A stretch of 5,814 nucleotides of DNA from positions 1 through 5,814 of the forward strand of contig CAKRNI010000164.1 in assembly GCA_934370915.1 (NCBI GenBank). Direction: 5' to 3'. Each line of letters begins with the position of its first letter. Position 1 is the first letter of the stretch. The notes under the pieces were generated by a model. It ran no database searches and was not told the DNA's origin. It saw only the letters and a list, made by a program, of their open reading frames with translations. This stretch comes from an uncultured Lachnospiraceae bacterium (GTDB taxonomy: Bacteria; Bacillota; Clostridia; Lachnospirales; Lachnospiraceae). A program made the position numbers and the translations under genes. Of the stretch, positions 5,645-5,814 are shown piece by piece.

Positions 5645-5814
5645 TGATCCTTTCCCTTAACGGTTCCTTTCTTTACACTGAGCGCGACCCCGTCGCCCAC
5701 CGGCAGGATCGAGGTCTCAAATTCATCCATATGCTTCAACGTATATAAATACTCCCGCATCCGCTCGTGGATCGTCCGATCACGGCGCTCCACCGCGTAA
5801 CGCGATTCCATGAT
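5641..5814 (-). CDS. trmR: SAM-dependent O-methyltransferase, TrmR/YrrM type, C-terminal 57 residues (partial, runs off right edge)
   Basis: The minus-strand frame is open from the right edge to a TGA at 5641-5643. The visible C-terminus contains RRDRTIHERMREYLYTL followed by FETSILPVGDGVALSVKK. The ETS-LPVGDG-A-SVKK ending is typical of the final beta strands of class I O-methyltransferases of the YrrM/COMT-like family. In B. subtilis, TrmR (YrrM) methylates ho5U34 of tRNA to mo5U using SAM and is encoded beside the U32 genes yrrN and yrrO. The same adjacency with a 4-nt stop/start overlap is seen here, which raises confidence in the assignment. The SAM-binding motifs lie outside the window, so substrate identity rests on the C-terminal pattern plus context. 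Confidence 0.82.
   Translation of the reverse strand: MMESRYAVERRDRTIHERMREYLYTLKHMDEFETSILPVGDGVALSVKKGTVKGKDQ

Overview
The window reads as a low-redundancy stretch of chromosome from an anaerobic Gram-positive Firmicute, most likely a Lachnospiraceae / Clostridium cluster XIVa type gut bacterium. This is inferred from the gene families (a PreP-like M16C protease next to era, a YrrM/YrrO-like tRNA modification pair, a multi-span YdcF protein), the strong AGGAGG-type ribosome binding sites and the moderate GC content. No name finer than family level can be supported.

Every recognisable gene is on the minus strand, so transcription runs from the right edge to the left edge. In that order: (1) the 3' end of a SAM-dependent O-methyltransferase (TrmR/YrrM type, 5641-5814, cut by the window); (2) a U32-family protein of the TrhP/YrrO type (4412-5644), overlapping the methyltransferase by 4 nt; (3) a membrane-anchored YdcF/DUF218 protein with a GTG start (3507-4328); (4) a 977-residue M16C zinc metalloprotease (293-3226); (5) the first 22 codons of the GTPase Era (1-66, cut by the window).

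The first two genes form a pathway. In B. subtilis and E. coli, TrhP-type U32 proteins hydroxylate wobble uridine 34 of tRNA to ho5U, and TrmR then methylates it to mo5U. The overlapping stop and start suggest translational coupling. YdcF follows after 83 nt with no convincing terminator. The protease has its own candidate promoter and precedes era.

The unusual part lies in the two longer intergenic gaps. About 180-210 bp just downstream of the ydcF-like stop codon and again just downstream of the protease stop codon are two copies of the same repeat, in the same orientation. They share a nearly identical core and three hairpins in the same order. Where the copies differ, the stems are often preserved by paired changes or matched length changes, and a short minus-strand reading frame also stays open. 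It looks like a dispersed structured element (MITE-like, or an RNA-structured 3' element) rather than random spacer. The protease gene is therefore bracketed by direct repeats about 3.2 kb apart. No rRNA, tRNA, CRISPR array, transposase gene or prophage gene is visible.
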